A stretch of DNA of 64,000 nucleotides, taken from contig NZ_JAMOZL010000001.1 in assembly GCF_023667495.1 (NCBI RefSeq), forward strand, positions 1-64,000, written 5' to 3'. How positions within the stretch are numbered: position 1 is the stretch's first letter; every line of letters begins with the position of its first letter. Positions 42,015 through 50,222 of the stretch are shown in pieces. The notes under the pieces are model-generated. The model saw only the letters and a list, made by a program, of their open reading frames with translations. It made no database searches and had not been told where the DNA came from. The position numbers and the translations under genes were made by a program. The stretch comes from Dyadobacter sp. MSC1_007 (lineage in GTDB: Bacteria; Bacteroidota; Bacteroidia; Cytophagales; Spirosomataceae).

Positions 42015-43022
42015 ATGAGTTTTTTAAACAATATCAAAATCGCGGTGATAGGCGGGGGGAGTTGGGCAACCGCGCTGATCAAGATCCTGTGCGAACAAAA
42101 CAATGTCCAGATCCGCTGGTGGCTTCGTAACCAGAAGGACATCGACCATATCCGCAAATTCAATCACAATCCAAGTTATCTCAGTGACGTCGTGCTTTCT
42201 CCCAAAAAGGTGAAAGTGTATGAAAAAACGACCGACGCAGTCAAAGGAGCAGATTATGTGATCCTGGCCGTGCCTGCTGCATTCATTCAGGAGTCGTTAC
42301 AGCACTTAACCGGAAAGCATTTGCAAGGGAAACGCATTGTGTCGGCGATTAAAGGGATGGTGCCGCATCAAAATATGCTCGTCACGGACTGGGTTGCCGA
42401 AGCTTTTGGTATTGAAATGAGCGAAACCTGCGTGATCGCAGGCCCGTGCCACGCTGAGGAAGTGGCCCTCGAAAAGCAATCTTATCTTTCCATTGCATCC
42501 ACAGAACGCCCGACGGCAGAAGATTTTGCGAAACTGATGACTTGCCGCTATGTAACAGCCAATGCACTCGATGATCTGTACGGCGTCGAATATGCAGCGG
42601 TTATGAAAAACATTGTCGCGCTGGCGTGCGGCGTCACCCATGGGCTCGGGTATGGCGATAATTTTCAAGCGGTGCTAGTTTCCAACGCCATGCAGGAAAT
42701 CGGGACTTTTGTGACCGCATTGGATCCTCGGGAGCGGAATATGAGCTCGTCGGCCTACCTGGGCGACCTTCTCGTGACGGCCTATTCGCAGTTCAGCCGC
42801 AACCGCCTTTTTGGCAATATGATCGGAAGAGGTTATAGTGTAAAAGCTGCTCAGCTGGAAATGAAGATGATCGCCGAAGGTTATTACGCTACCAGGAGTA
42901 TCCACGAACTGAATAAGACTTATCACGTTAATTTGCCCATCACCACTGCCGTTCATAGTATTCTTTACGAAGACCAGCCGCCTGCCGCGGTGATGAATGA
43001 ATTAAAGAAGTTGCTCAGGTAA
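42015..43022 (+). CDS. gpsA: NAD(P)-dependent glycerol-3-phosphate dehydrogenase
   Basis: Makes sn-glycerol-3-phosphate from dihydroxyacetone phosphate for phospholipid synthesis. The protein is 335 residues, standard length. Seen: GGGSWATALIKIL nucleotide motif near the N-terminus, LAVPAAFIQESL, SAIKGMVP, IAGPCHAEEVA, the catalytic Lys in AAVMKNIVALACG and the substrate-binding SNAMQEIGTFV block. Cytoplasmic and probably monocistronic. Confidence 0.96.
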   Translation: MSFLNNIKIAVIGGGSWATALIKILCEQNNVQIRWWLRNQKDIDHIRKFNHNPSYLSDVVLSPKKVKVYEKTTDAVKGADYVILAVPAAFIQESLQHLTGKHLQGKRIVSAIKGMVPHQNMLVTDWVAEAFGIEMSETCVIAGPCHAEEVALEKQSYLSIASTERPTAEDFAKLMTCRYVTANALDDLYGVEYAAVMKNIVALACGVTHGLGYGDNFQAVLVSNAMQEIGTFVTALDPRERNMSSSAYLGDLLVTAYSQFSRNRLFGNMIGRGYSVKAAQLEMKMIAEGYYATRSIHELNKTYHVNLPITTAVHSILYEDQPPAAVMNELKKLLR

Positions 43023-43077
43023 TAGCCTGTTTGTGCTCAGGCGGGGTATTTTCAAAACATCTTAATACATATTATCC

Positions 43078-44190
43078 ATGTTCATTTTCAAAAAGCAATC
43101 CCTTCGGCTCGCGGCTACGTTGCTGGCCGGTTCCATTGCAATGAGTTCATGCGGGTCCAAAACAACGGAGACTGCGGAAGATAAAAAACTCGACTCGCTC
43201 GCCAACGAGAAGGAATTTGTATTCGGCGACCAGCGCCCATTCGCGCAATGCCACGCGTCTACACTGGTGCGGTTGGACGACGGGCAGTTCCTGATTGCCT
43301 GGTTCGGCGGAACCGAAGAGAAAAACCCGGATGTGGGCATATGGTTGTCGAAAGGGCGGCCAGGTAACTGGAGTGCGCCGGTGGAGGTTGCCAAAATCCG
43401 CGAAGATGCGCACTGGAACCCGGTTTTGCAGAAAACTGAGGATGGTAAGGTGATTTTGTATTTCAAAGTAGGAAAAGAAATCTCCCACTGGGAAACTTGG
43501 GTAAAAACATCTTCTGATAATGGCCAGACCTGGTCGGAGGCGTACGAACTGGTGAAGAGTGATAAAGGCGGAAGAGGGCCGGTGAAGGACAAGTTGATCG
43601 AATTATCCAATGGCGATTGGCTTGCGGGGGCATCCAATGAGGTTAACCGCTGGGAGGTTTTCGTGGACAGAAGCGCGGACAAAGGCAAAACCTGGACGGC
43701 AAGCCCCTATTTCAAAATAGATACGACCGAAATCAAAGGTAAGGGCGCTATTCAACCTACATTGTGGGAGTCGGAGCCAGGTAATGTGCATATGCTCGTG
43801 CGTACAACAGGCGGTGTGATCGGCAGAAGTGATTCCAAGGATTACGGTAAAACGTGGTCAACCATCAAAAAAACGAGCCTTTCAAATCCTAACAGTGGTA
43901 TCGACCTGGCCAAACTGGCCGACGGCACGCTGGTGCTGGCCTATAATCCGGATGGTGAAAACTGGGGTTCGAGATCGCCGCTTTCACTGATATTGTCCTA
44001 TGACAATGGCCAGAATTGGACCGACAAGATCGATATCGCGACCGGCAAGAAAGAAGACGAATATTCTTATCCGGCAGTGATAAGCTGGGGAGATTCGGTG
44101 GCGGTTACCTACACTTATAACCGCCGTAAAATCGCATTCTGGACAGGTAGCAAGAAAGATATCGTCGATCTGGCTGCCAAAAAGAAATAA
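43078..44190 (+). CDS. Sialidase/BNR-repeat family lipoprotein
   Basis: A 370-residue lipoprotein (GSIAMSSCGSK, Cys25) with a six-bladed propeller fold predicted by four Asp-boxes: SSDNGQTW, SADKGKTW, SKDYGKTW and SYDNGQNW. The N-terminal CHASTLVRLDDGQFLIAWFGG matches the BNR_2 sialidase-like family opening. Conserved catalytic Arg triad and Tyr/Glu of true sialidases cannot be confirmed by eye. It would cleave or bind sialic-acid-like or rhamnogalacturonan-related glycans at the cell surface. It is convergent with the DEAD-box gene, four bases apart. Confidence 0.82.
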   Translation: MFIFKKQSLRLAATLLAGSIAMSSCGSKTTETAEDKKLDSLANEKEFVFGDQRPFAQCHASTLVRLDDGQFLIAWFGGTEEKNPDVGIWLSKGRPGNWSAPVEVAKIREDAHWNPVLQKTEDGKVILYFKVGKEISHWETWVKTSSDNGQTWSEAYELVKSDKGGRGPVKDKLIELSNGDWLAGASNEVNRWEVFVDRSADKGKTWTASPYFKIDTTEIKGKGAIQPTLWESEPGNVHMLVRTTGGVIGRSDSKDYGKTWSTIKKTSLSNPNSGIDLAKLADGTLVLAYNPDGENWGSRSPLSLILSYDNGQNWTDKIDIATGKKEDEYSYPAVISWGDSVAVTYTYNRRKIAFWTGSKKDIVDLAAKKK

Positions 44191-44194
44191 GATC

Positions 44195-45355
44195 CTAGAA
44201 GCCCTGTAACTCAATATCGTACGACTCCATCATTTCAACGCGCTTACCCATTTTTTTCTGGATAATGTTGAAATGATGGACGTCTTCGGGACAAATCAGG
44301 GATAAAGCTTCCCCCGGGTTTTCGGCCCGGCCCGTCCGTCCGATGCGGTGTACATAGTCCTTCGGCGACCGCGGAAGTTCAAAATTGATCACAAATGGCA
44401 GAAACTGGATGTCGATTCCCCTGGAAGCGAGATCGGTAGCCACGAGTACATTGAGCTTTCCTGTTTTAAATTTATTCAAAGCCTCGGTGCGCGCGCCCTG
44501 GCTTTTTTTGCTGTGCATAGCCATGGCCTGAATGCCGTTTTTATTCAATTTCTCAACCAGATTATCTGCCGTGCGCGTCGCGGATACGAACACAAGCACC
44601 TGTTTCATTTCCCGCGTTTTGATCAGGTAACGCAGCAGCGGGCCCCGACGGTCAGGATCAACGAAATATGCCGTTTGTTTGATTAGATCCAGGTTTTGTT
44701 CTTCTTCCTCAATTTCAATCTTTATCGGGTTGCGAAGCTGGTTTTTATTGATTTCATCCACCTCGTCGCCTAATGTCGCAGAGAATAGAATGCTCTGACG
44801 GTTTTTGGGAAGCAGGAAAAAGATGTCCCGCATTTCGTCGGCAAAACCCATGCTGAGCATTTTATCGGCTTCATCCAGCACCAGAATGCGCGTTTCAGAA
44901 AGACTAAGCGCTTTGAAAGAAAGTAGTTCGATCAGCCGTCCCGGTGTTGCTACCAATATCTCCACATTTTGCATGGAGATCATTTGCGGATTGATCGATA
45001 CACCACCAAAAACTGCCAGCGTTTTAACTTTCCGGGGTAGCCGTTCTGCAAATGTCTGAAAAACAGCCCCGATCTGCACGGCGAGCTCCCGGGTAGGAAC
45101 CAATACGAGTGCCGTAATATGCCGGTTTTTAGCGGCTGGTTTGTTTTGAAATGATTCTAATATGGGTAATACAAAGCTTGCCGTTTTGCCGGAGCCGGTC
45201 TTGGCAATGCCCAGAATATCATTTCCTTTCAGAATAGCCGGAATGGCCGCCTGCTGAATTGGGTAAGGTTGAGTATAATTTTGTTCAGCAATGGTTTTTA
45301 GTAATGGTTCGGACAAACCAAGGGATTGAAAGGAGGCGATATCGTGATCGGGCAT
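44195..45355 (-). CDS. DEAD-box ATP-dependent RNA helicase (RhlE-like)
   Basis: A 386-residue helicase with all core motifs: Q-motif region YTQPYPIQQAAIP, Walker A AKTGSGKT, PTRELAVQ, TPGR, DEAD (Walker B), SAT, and in the second domain ATDLASRGID and HRIGRTGR. It has only a short C-terminal tail, so it is the compact form. It unwinds RNA in ribosome assembly or RNA decay. A good -7 box lies immediately upstream. Confidence 0.95.
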   Translation of the reverse strand: MPDHDIASFQSLGLSEPLLKTIAEQNYTQPYPIQQAAIPAILKGNDILGIAKTGSGKTASFVLPILESFQNKPAAKNRHITALVLVPTRELAVQIGAVFQTFAERLPRKVKTLAVFGGVSINPQMISMQNVEILVATPGRLIELLSFKALSLSETRILVLDEADKMLSMGFADEMRDIFFLLPKNRQSILFSATLGDEVDEINKNQLRNPIKIEIEEEEQNLDLIKQTAYFVDPDRRGPLLRYLIKTREMKQVLVFVSATRTADNLVEKLNKNGIQAMAMHSKKSQGARTEALNKFKTGKLNVLVATDLASRGIDIQFLPFVINFELPRSPKDYVHRIGRTGRAENPGEALSLICPEDVHHFNIIQKKMGKRVEMMESYDIELQGF

Positions 45356-45378
45356 TTGGTCAATAGTTATATGATTGG

Positions 45379-45388
45379 TGCAAAGATA
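45379..45388 (-). promoter_or_regulatory. -7 box of the DEAD-box helicase promoter
   Basis: The minus strand reads TATCTTTGCA, an exact extended Bacteroidota -7 element, 24 bases before the helicase start. The -33 element is not a clear TTG (TTTT in that position). Confidence 0.55.
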
Positions 45389-45459
45389 AGGTTACCCTTT
45401 TAAAATCAGCCTCTCCGGATTTATTGACGCCTGCATTCAATCATCAGCCTATCCATATC

Positions 45460-47052
45460 ATGTCTTACAACAGAAGGGAGTTTTTACAGCATTTAGGGCT
45501 CGGAGCCTTGCAGCTGGGCGTAGTCAGTGCTATTCCGGCCTCCACATGGGCGGCATCCATCAGTTATGGCCAGTTACCGCGCAGTTCGCCCGAATCGCAG
45601 GGAATGTCGGCAAAAGGTATCCTCGATTTCGCTAATGCCGTTGAAACTGACCGGCTTAATCTTCATAGTCTGATGATACTTCGTCAGGGAAAAGTGGTGG
45701 CGGAAGGCTGGTGGGCTCCTTACGCGCCAGATTTGAAACACACACTATACTCGCTGAGCAAAAGCTTCACCTCGACGGCGATCGGGTTGGCAGTTGCGGA
45801 AGGAAAATTGAAAGTTGAAGATAAGGTGATATCCTTTTTCCCAGCCGATAAACCTGAAACGATAAGCACAAATCTCGCAGCCATGCGTGTGAAAGATCTG
45901 CTGTCGATGTCCACCGGGCATGATAAGGACACAACTGGCAAGATACGCGAATCCGGTAGCAGCAATTGGGTGAAATCGTTTCTGGCTCAACCCGTCGAAC
46001 ATGAGCCGGGGACTTTTTTTGTGTATAATAGTGGCGCAACTTACATGCTTTCGGCCATTATCCAGAAACTTACAGGTCAGACGCTGCTTGAATATCTGAA
46101 ACCGAGATTATTCCAGCCATTGATGATCGAGGATGTGGACTGGGAAGTCGATCCGAATGGTATCAACACGGGAGGCTGGGGCCTGCGGGTGAAAACAGAA
46201 GATATTGCGAAGTTCGGGCAGCTTTACCTGCAAAAAGGAGAGTATAATGGAAAGCGTATCCTGCCTGCGGCCTGGGTAGAGGAAGCTACTCGGTCGCACA
46301 TTATGTCCAAAGGCAGCAACCGTAAACCCGAAGACGACGACTGGCAACAAGGTTATGGTTATCAGTTCTGGCGTTGCCGGAATGGCGCATATCGCGGTGA
46401 TGGCGCATTCGGGCAATATTGCATTGTAATGCCCAAAGAGGACATGGTAGTAGCCATTACGAGTGAAACGGGTGATATGCAGGCTATTCTTAACCACGTT
46501 TGGAACCATATTCTTCCGACCGTCAAAGCGACCGGCGTGCCTGCCGACAAAGAAGTGCTCGCGCAGATGCAAAAGAAATTGGGAGCCCTCGCATTACCAC
46601 TTACCCCTGGCAAACCTGCCTCGGAACTTGCTCAGAAGATGACGGGTAAGAGTTTTAAGATGGTTGATAATGATCTAAAAATCAATAAAGTATCGTTTGA
46701 ATTTGATAAGGGCTGGTGCTTGTTCAGGGTAACGGATGACAAGGGCGAACATTTAGTAGTGAATGGACTGGGTAACTGGAAAATCGGGCTCACGGACCTT
46801 TCCACCTTGCCGTTGAAACTCGTGTTGACGCCCGTTCCCGGCGAAAAGAAAACAAAAATTGCAGGTAATGGCGCCTGGATCGACGACAGCACATTCGAAA
46901 TGACCTGGCGGTTCATCGAAACGGCACATTACGAGACCGTTCGCTGCAAGCTTGAAGGGGACAATGTCAGCGTTGAATTTAAAAGAAGCCTGGCAATTAT
47001 TGGAAATACCAAAGATCCGCGGCCGGTGCTGACTGGTAAGATGATTGGGTAG
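45460..47052 (+). CDS. Serine hydrolase, beta-lactamase/class C PBP family, Tat signal
   Basis: A 530-residue protein from the ATG at 45460 (upstream TTG extension rejected). Twin-arginine signal MSYNRREFLQHLGLGALQLG ends near TWA. The beta-lactamase domain has Ser98-x-x-Lys101 (YSLSKSF) and the Tyr-x-Asn box VYNSGATYM, plus a GYGYQFWRC block and a His/Lys-Thr-Gly-like third motif that I cannot pin down. A 130-residue beta-rich C-terminal domain follows. Such proteins are DD-peptidases, esterases or amidases; no antibiotic resistance role should be assumed. Confidence 0.88.
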   Translation: MSYNRREFLQHLGLGALQLGVVSAIPASTWAASISYGQLPRSSPESQGMSAKGILDFANAVETDRLNLHSLMILRQGKVVAEGWWAPYAPDLKHTLYSLSKSFTSTAIGLAVAEGKLKVEDKVISFFPADKPETISTNLAAMRVKDLLSMSTGHDKDTTGKIRESGSSNWVKSFLAQPVEHEPGTFFVYNSGATYMLSAIIQKLTGQTLLEYLKPRLFQPLMIEDVDWEVDPNGINTGGWGLRVKTEDIAKFGQLYLQKGEYNGKRILPAAWVEEATRSHIMSKGSNRKPEDDDWQQGYGYQFWRCRNGAYRGDGAFGQYCIVMPKEDMVVAITSETGDMQAILNHVWNHILPTVKATGVPADKEVLAQMQKKLGALALPLTPGKPASELAQKMTGKSFKMVDNDLKINKVSFEFDKGWCLFRVTDDKGEHLVVNGLGNWKIGLTDLSTLPLKLVLTPVPGEKKTKIAGNGAWIDDSTFEMTWRFIETAHYETVRCKLEGDNVSVEFKRSLAIIGNTKDPRPVLTGKMIG

Positions 47053-47094
47053 GATTGCAATATTTCAGTTTTAAATCAATTTTAACAAACTCTT

Positions 47095-47649
47095 ATGAAG
47101 AAGAACATTTTCCTGGGCCTTTTGCTGACAATTATTGCATTCGGTGCGAATGCGCAAAAATTCCGTGGTTTGGACAAAAGCCCGCGCGACATCGCTTATT
47201 TTCCGGACCATTTCGCTCATGACAGAAAGGATGGCGAAAAGGCTTTGGTAAAAGTATCTTACAGCCGCCCCTATCTGCAGGGCCGCGAGATTTTTGGCAA
47301 AAAGGAGCCATATGGCAAAGTGTGGCGCCTGGGTGCCGACGAGTCTACTGAAATTAAGTTTTACCAGGACGCGACTTTCGGTGGGAAAAAAGTGAAAGCA
47401 GGCACTTACTCGATGTTTGCGATTCCGAACGAAAAAGAATGGACCATCATCCTCAGCTCCGACCTGGACTATTGGGGTGCTTACAAATACAAGGAAGCCA
47501 ACGACGTAGTTCGCGTGACAGCATATGTGAAAAAGGCCGAAGCGCCGATCGAGAACTTCTCTATCGTATTTGAGAAAATTTCGGACAACTCCGCCAAAAT
47601 GTTCATGGGCTGGGAAAATTCGGTAGTAGAAGTACCAGTTAGCTTTTGA
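47095..47649 (+). CDS. DUF2911 domain-containing exported protein
   Basis: A 184-residue protein with a signal peptide (MKKNIFLGLLLTIIAFGANA). The body has the DUF2911 pattern: VKVSYSRPYLQGREIFG, KVWRLGADESTEIKF, GTYSMFAIPNEKEWTIIL and WGAYKYKEANDVVRV, a beta-rich fold found widely in Bacteroidota. The function is unknown. It lies 42 bases after the serine hydrolase gene, with which it may be cotranscribed. Confidence 0.9.
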   Translation: MKKNIFLGLLLTIIAFGANAQKFRGLDKSPRDIAYFPDHFAHDRKDGEKALVKVSYSRPYLQGREIFGKKEPYGKVWRLGADESTEIKFYQDATFGGKKVKAGTYSMFAIPNEKEWTIILSSDLDYWGAYKYKEANDVVRVTAYVKKAEAPIENFSIVFEKISDNSAKMFMGWENSVVEVPVSF

Positions 47650-47691
47650 TTGTAGTTCAGCAGAACCTGTCCGATTTGGCATTATTATTTT

Positions 47692-47734
47692 AAAAAGCAG
47701 TTCCTGGGTATTGTAACCCGCGAACTGCTTTTTT
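47692..47734 (+). terminator. Rho-independent terminator
   Basis: AAAAAGCAGTTC pairs with GAACTGCTTTTT, and GGGT with ACCC inside, across a short loop; a T run follows. It ends the serine hydrolase-DUF2911 unit. Confidence 0.88.
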
Positions 47735-47751
47735 AGTAAACACCGATCGAT

Positions 47752-49014
47752 ATGAACCGCAACTATCTTGTAATAACCTGCATGGTAGCGCTCACGGCCA
47801 TGACGGACTGCAGAAACAAAGAGAAGGAAGAAAATGAAGCCGCCACAAGCGGGCCTGACTCCGTGGCGACTGCAATCGACAGCCTGGTTCTGCCTGCTCC
47901 CTTTGCTACCAAATCCGTGGAAAACCGGCCCAACGAAACCGGGTGGCCGACAGGAAAAATGCCCGTTGCGCCCGAAGGATTTACTGTGACCAAATTCGCG
48001 GACAAGCTCGATAACCCGCGCTGGACTTACATTGCCCCCAATGGCGATGTCCTGGTGGCAGAAGCCAACAAAAAAAAGAGCGCCGACCGAATTACACTTC
48101 TGCGTGATGTAAACAAGGACGGCACGCCGGAAATGAGGGAGATTTTTCTGGAAAAGTTGAACAAACCGTTTGGTATGCTGATTCTCAAAGACCATTTCTA
48201 TGTAGCCAATACCAACGGACTTTATCGATATCCTTACAAAACCGGCGAAACCAAGATTACTGGGAAAGGCGAGAAAATCCTCGACCTGCCTGCGGGAGGA
48301 TACAATAACCACTGGACCAGAAACTTACTGGCAAATGCGGATGGATCGAAGATCTACATTTCGGTAGGCTCGGCCAGCAACGTCGCAGATCACGGAATGG
48401 ATGAGGAGAAACGTCGGGCTAATATCCTGGAAATTAATCCGGATGGCACAGGCGAACGTGTATTTGCGAGCGGGCTTAGAAACCCTGTCGGAATGGACTG
48501 GGCGCCTACCACAAATGAGCTTTGGACAGCTGTAAACGAAAGGGACAAGTTAGGTGACGATCTGGTGCCGGATTACATCACAAGTGTAAAAGAAGGTGGT
48601 TTTTACGGGTGGCCTTATGCTTATTTCGGTAAGAACGAAGACCCGCGCCGAAAAGGTGAACGCCCCGACTTGGTGGCGAAAACCATCGTTCCGGATGTTC
48701 CGGTAGGCTCCCATACTTCTTCGCTGGGCCTGGCATTCTATAACAAAACCCAGTTTCCTGCAAAGTACCATCAGGGAGTGTTTGTAGGCCAGCGTGGCTC
48801 ATGGAACCGTTCAGAACTGTCGGGGTACAAAGTGCTGTTCGTGCCTTTCAAAAACGGTAAGCCTGCGGGCAAGCCCGAAGATTTCCTGACGGGCTTCATA
48901 GCAAATGATAAACAAGTGTATGGAAGGCCGGTTGATGTTACCGTAATGGACGACGGTTCGTTGCTCGTCAACGACGATTCGGGCAATACGATCTGGCGGG
49001 TAAGTGCCAAATAA
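47752..49014 (+). CDS. Sorbosone dehydrogenase-like (PQQ-type propeller) lipoprotein
   Basis: A 420-residue protein with an N-terminal signal (ALTAMTDC, Cys20, a weak lipobox). The beta-propeller has PRWTYIAPNGDVLVAEANKK split over 88-107, KLNKPFGMLILKDHFYVAN, VFASGLRNPVGMDWAP, SVKEGGFYGWPYAYFG and GVFVGQRGSWNRS, the pattern of PQQ-dependent L-sorbosone dehydrogenases. It is distinct from the YliI-type dehydrogenase at 17761. PQQ may be imported if no synthesis genes exist elsewhere. Upstream is a terminator only 18 bases away, so it has its own start of transcription or reads through. Confidence 0.85.
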   Translation: MNRNYLVITCMVALTAMTDCRNKEKEENEAATSGPDSVATAIDSLVLPAPFATKSVENRPNETGWPTGKMPVAPEGFTVTKFADKLDNPRWTYIAPNGDVLVAEANKKKSADRITLLRDVNKDGTPEMREIFLEKLNKPFGMLILKDHFYVANTNGLYRYPYKTGETKITGKGEKILDLPAGGYNNHWTRNLLANADGSKIYISVGSASNVADHGMDEEKRRANILEINPDGTGERVFASGLRNPVGMDWAPTTNELWTAVNERDKLGDDLVPDYITSVKEGGFYGWPYAYFGKNEDPRRKGERPDLVAKTIVPDVPVGSHTSSLGLAFYNKTQFPAKYHQGVFVGQRGSWNRSELSGYKVLFVPFKNGKPAGKPEDFLTGFIANDKQVYGRPVDVTVMDDGSLLVNDDSGNTIWRVSAK

Positions 49015-49032
49015 AAGTATTTTTGAAAAAGC

Positions 49033-49063
49033 TTGCAAAAATGTACCGATTGGTATATTTTTG
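49033..49063 (+). promoter_or_regulatory. Promoter with embedded operator-like palindrome
   Basis: TTG (49033-49035), 20 bases, then TATTTTTG (49056-49063) fits the Bacteroidota consensus. The near-palindrome TACCGATTGGTA (49044-49055) fills the space between the boxes, where a bound repressor would block RNA polymerase. The shape resembles TetR-family operators. Confidence 0.6.
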
Positions 49064-49070
49064 CATAGTC

Positions 49071-49121
49071 AAAACAGGAAAACGCGCTGAGACGTGACAA
49101 ACGCACTTTCCTGTTTTATTT
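49071..49121. terminator. Hairpin between two operator copies
   Basis: AAAACAGGAAA (49071-49081) pairs exactly with TTTCCTGTTTT (49107-49117), followed by ATTTT. It may end the sorbosone-dehydrogenase transcript; it also lies just after the promoter at 49033-49063, so it could cut that transcript to about 50 bases. Confidence 0.6.
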
Positions 49122-49133
49122 TAATCATAAAAA

Positions 49134-49145
49134 TACCGATTGGTA
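49134..49145. promoter_or_regulatory. Second copy of the TACCGATTGGTA operator-like site
   Basis: The 16 bases TACCGATTGGTATATT occur at 49044-49059 and again at 49134-49149, exactly 90 bases apart. The second copy is 31 bases before the short-chain dehydrogenase ATG and is followed by TATTATTG, one mismatch from TAnnTTTG. Confidence 0.6.
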
Positions 49146-49176
49146 TATTATTGTCAGGGTTTAATCAAACAGAAAA

Positions 49177-49950
49177 ATGAAAACTTCAGGAAATACCATT
49201 TTGATCACTGGTGGAAGCGCCGGTATTGGTTTTGAAATTGCAAAAGCTTTTTCGGAAAGAGATAACCATGTGATTATCACAGGACGTAACGAAGAGAGAT
49301 TGCTGAATGCAGCTGCCAAATTGAAAAATGTTACGCCTATCGTGTTTGATGTTACGGATAAGCAAGACATCGAAACCCTTGCGACCAGGCTGGAAACCGA
49401 GTTTCCGGAGCTTAATGTGGTGATCAACAATGCTGGAAAGGCGTTTTATTACCAACTGAATGGAGAAGAGGATGCGGCAGCATTGGCTGAAGAGGAAATC
49501 GTTACGAATTACTTGTCGATCATCCGTCTTAACCAACGGCTCACACCGCTGCTTGAAAATGCAGGTGAAGCGGCGATTGTGACGGTATCCAGCATTGCGG
49601 GCCTTGTCCCGAACCATATTTTGCCTACTTACGCTGCCAGCAAAGCGGCATTGCATTCCTACACGCAGTCGTTGCGCATTACGCTCGGAAAATCGACCGG
49701 TATAAAGGTTTATGAATTGTTACCTCCACTTGTCAACACTGAATTTTCTACTGTAATAGGCGGCCAGAACGGTATTCCACCAAAGCAAGTTGCCGACGAT
49801 CTGATCAATGCATTCGAAACGGACACTTATGAAGTGCTGACTGGTAAAACAGCCGATGTATTCAATCTGTTTTTAAGCTCACCGACCGATGCGCTGCAAG
49901 CTATGAACCCAGGTGTAGACTTGAAGCAACTCGCCGCAAACCACGCCTGA
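49177..49950 (+). CDS. Short-chain dehydrogenase/reductase (DltE-like)
   Basis: A 257-residue classical SDR: TGGSAGIGFEIAKAF cofactor motif near 11-25, NNAG (about 87-90), catalytic Ser in VSSIAGL and Tyr-x-x-x-Lys in YAASK. It resembles DltE-type and other oxidoreductases of unknown substrate. The downstream gene (DUF2798) begins one base after its stop, so the two form an operon. Duplicated operator-like sites upstream suggest repression relieved by a small molecule, as is common for SDR genes under TetR regulators, but no regulator gene is adjacent. Confidence 0.92.
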   Translation: MKTSGNTILITGGSAGIGFEIAKAFSERDNHVIITGRNEERLLNAAAKLKNVTPIVFDVTDKQDIETLATRLETEFPELNVVINNAGKAFYYQLNGEEDAAALAEEEIVTNYLSIIRLNQRLTPLLENAGEAAIVTVSSIAGLVPNHILPTYAASKAALHSYTQSLRITLGKSTGIKVYELLPPLVNTEFSTVIGGQNGIPPKQVADDLINAFETDTYEVLTGKTADVFNLFLSSPTDALQAMNPGVDLKQLAANHA

Positions 49951-49951
49951 T

Positions 49952-50185
49952 ATGTTACCGAAAATTGCATTTGCCGCCATTATGGGAATCATCACGACAG
50001 GTATAATTTCCTTTACTTTGATATCCCTAAATATTGGATTTGTTGCCAATTTTTTGGTGATTTGGCTGAAATCTTGGAGCATAGCCTACCTGATCGTCAT
50101 CCCGGCAATACTACTTATTGGTCCGAAGGTGCAGAAAATGGTCGACGATATGTTCAAAGATACACTGACTCAGGAGATTGACTAA
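49952..50185 (+). CDS. DUF2798 small membrane protein
   Basis: A 77-residue protein with two membrane spans: one through IAFAAIMGIITTGIISFTLI and one through SWSIAYLIVIPAILLIGPKV. MGIITTGIISF and WLKSWSIAYLIVIPAILL are characteristic of DUF2798. The function is unknown. It starts one base after the SDR stop and is followed 37 bases later by fabF. Confidence 0.85.
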   Translation: MLPKIAFAAIMGIITTGIISFTLISLNIGFVANFLVIWLKSWSIAYLIVIPAILLIGPKVQKMVDDMFKDTLTQEID

Positions 50186-50222
50186 AAATCTCCCGACGTC
50201 CTGGATCAAATAATAAAACCGT

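Noticed and set aside
47071..48312. 413-residue minus-strand frame opposite DUF2911 and the sorbosone-dehydrogenase-like gene
   Set aside because: It spans two clearly real genes and the terminator between them, and shows no domain pattern of its own.
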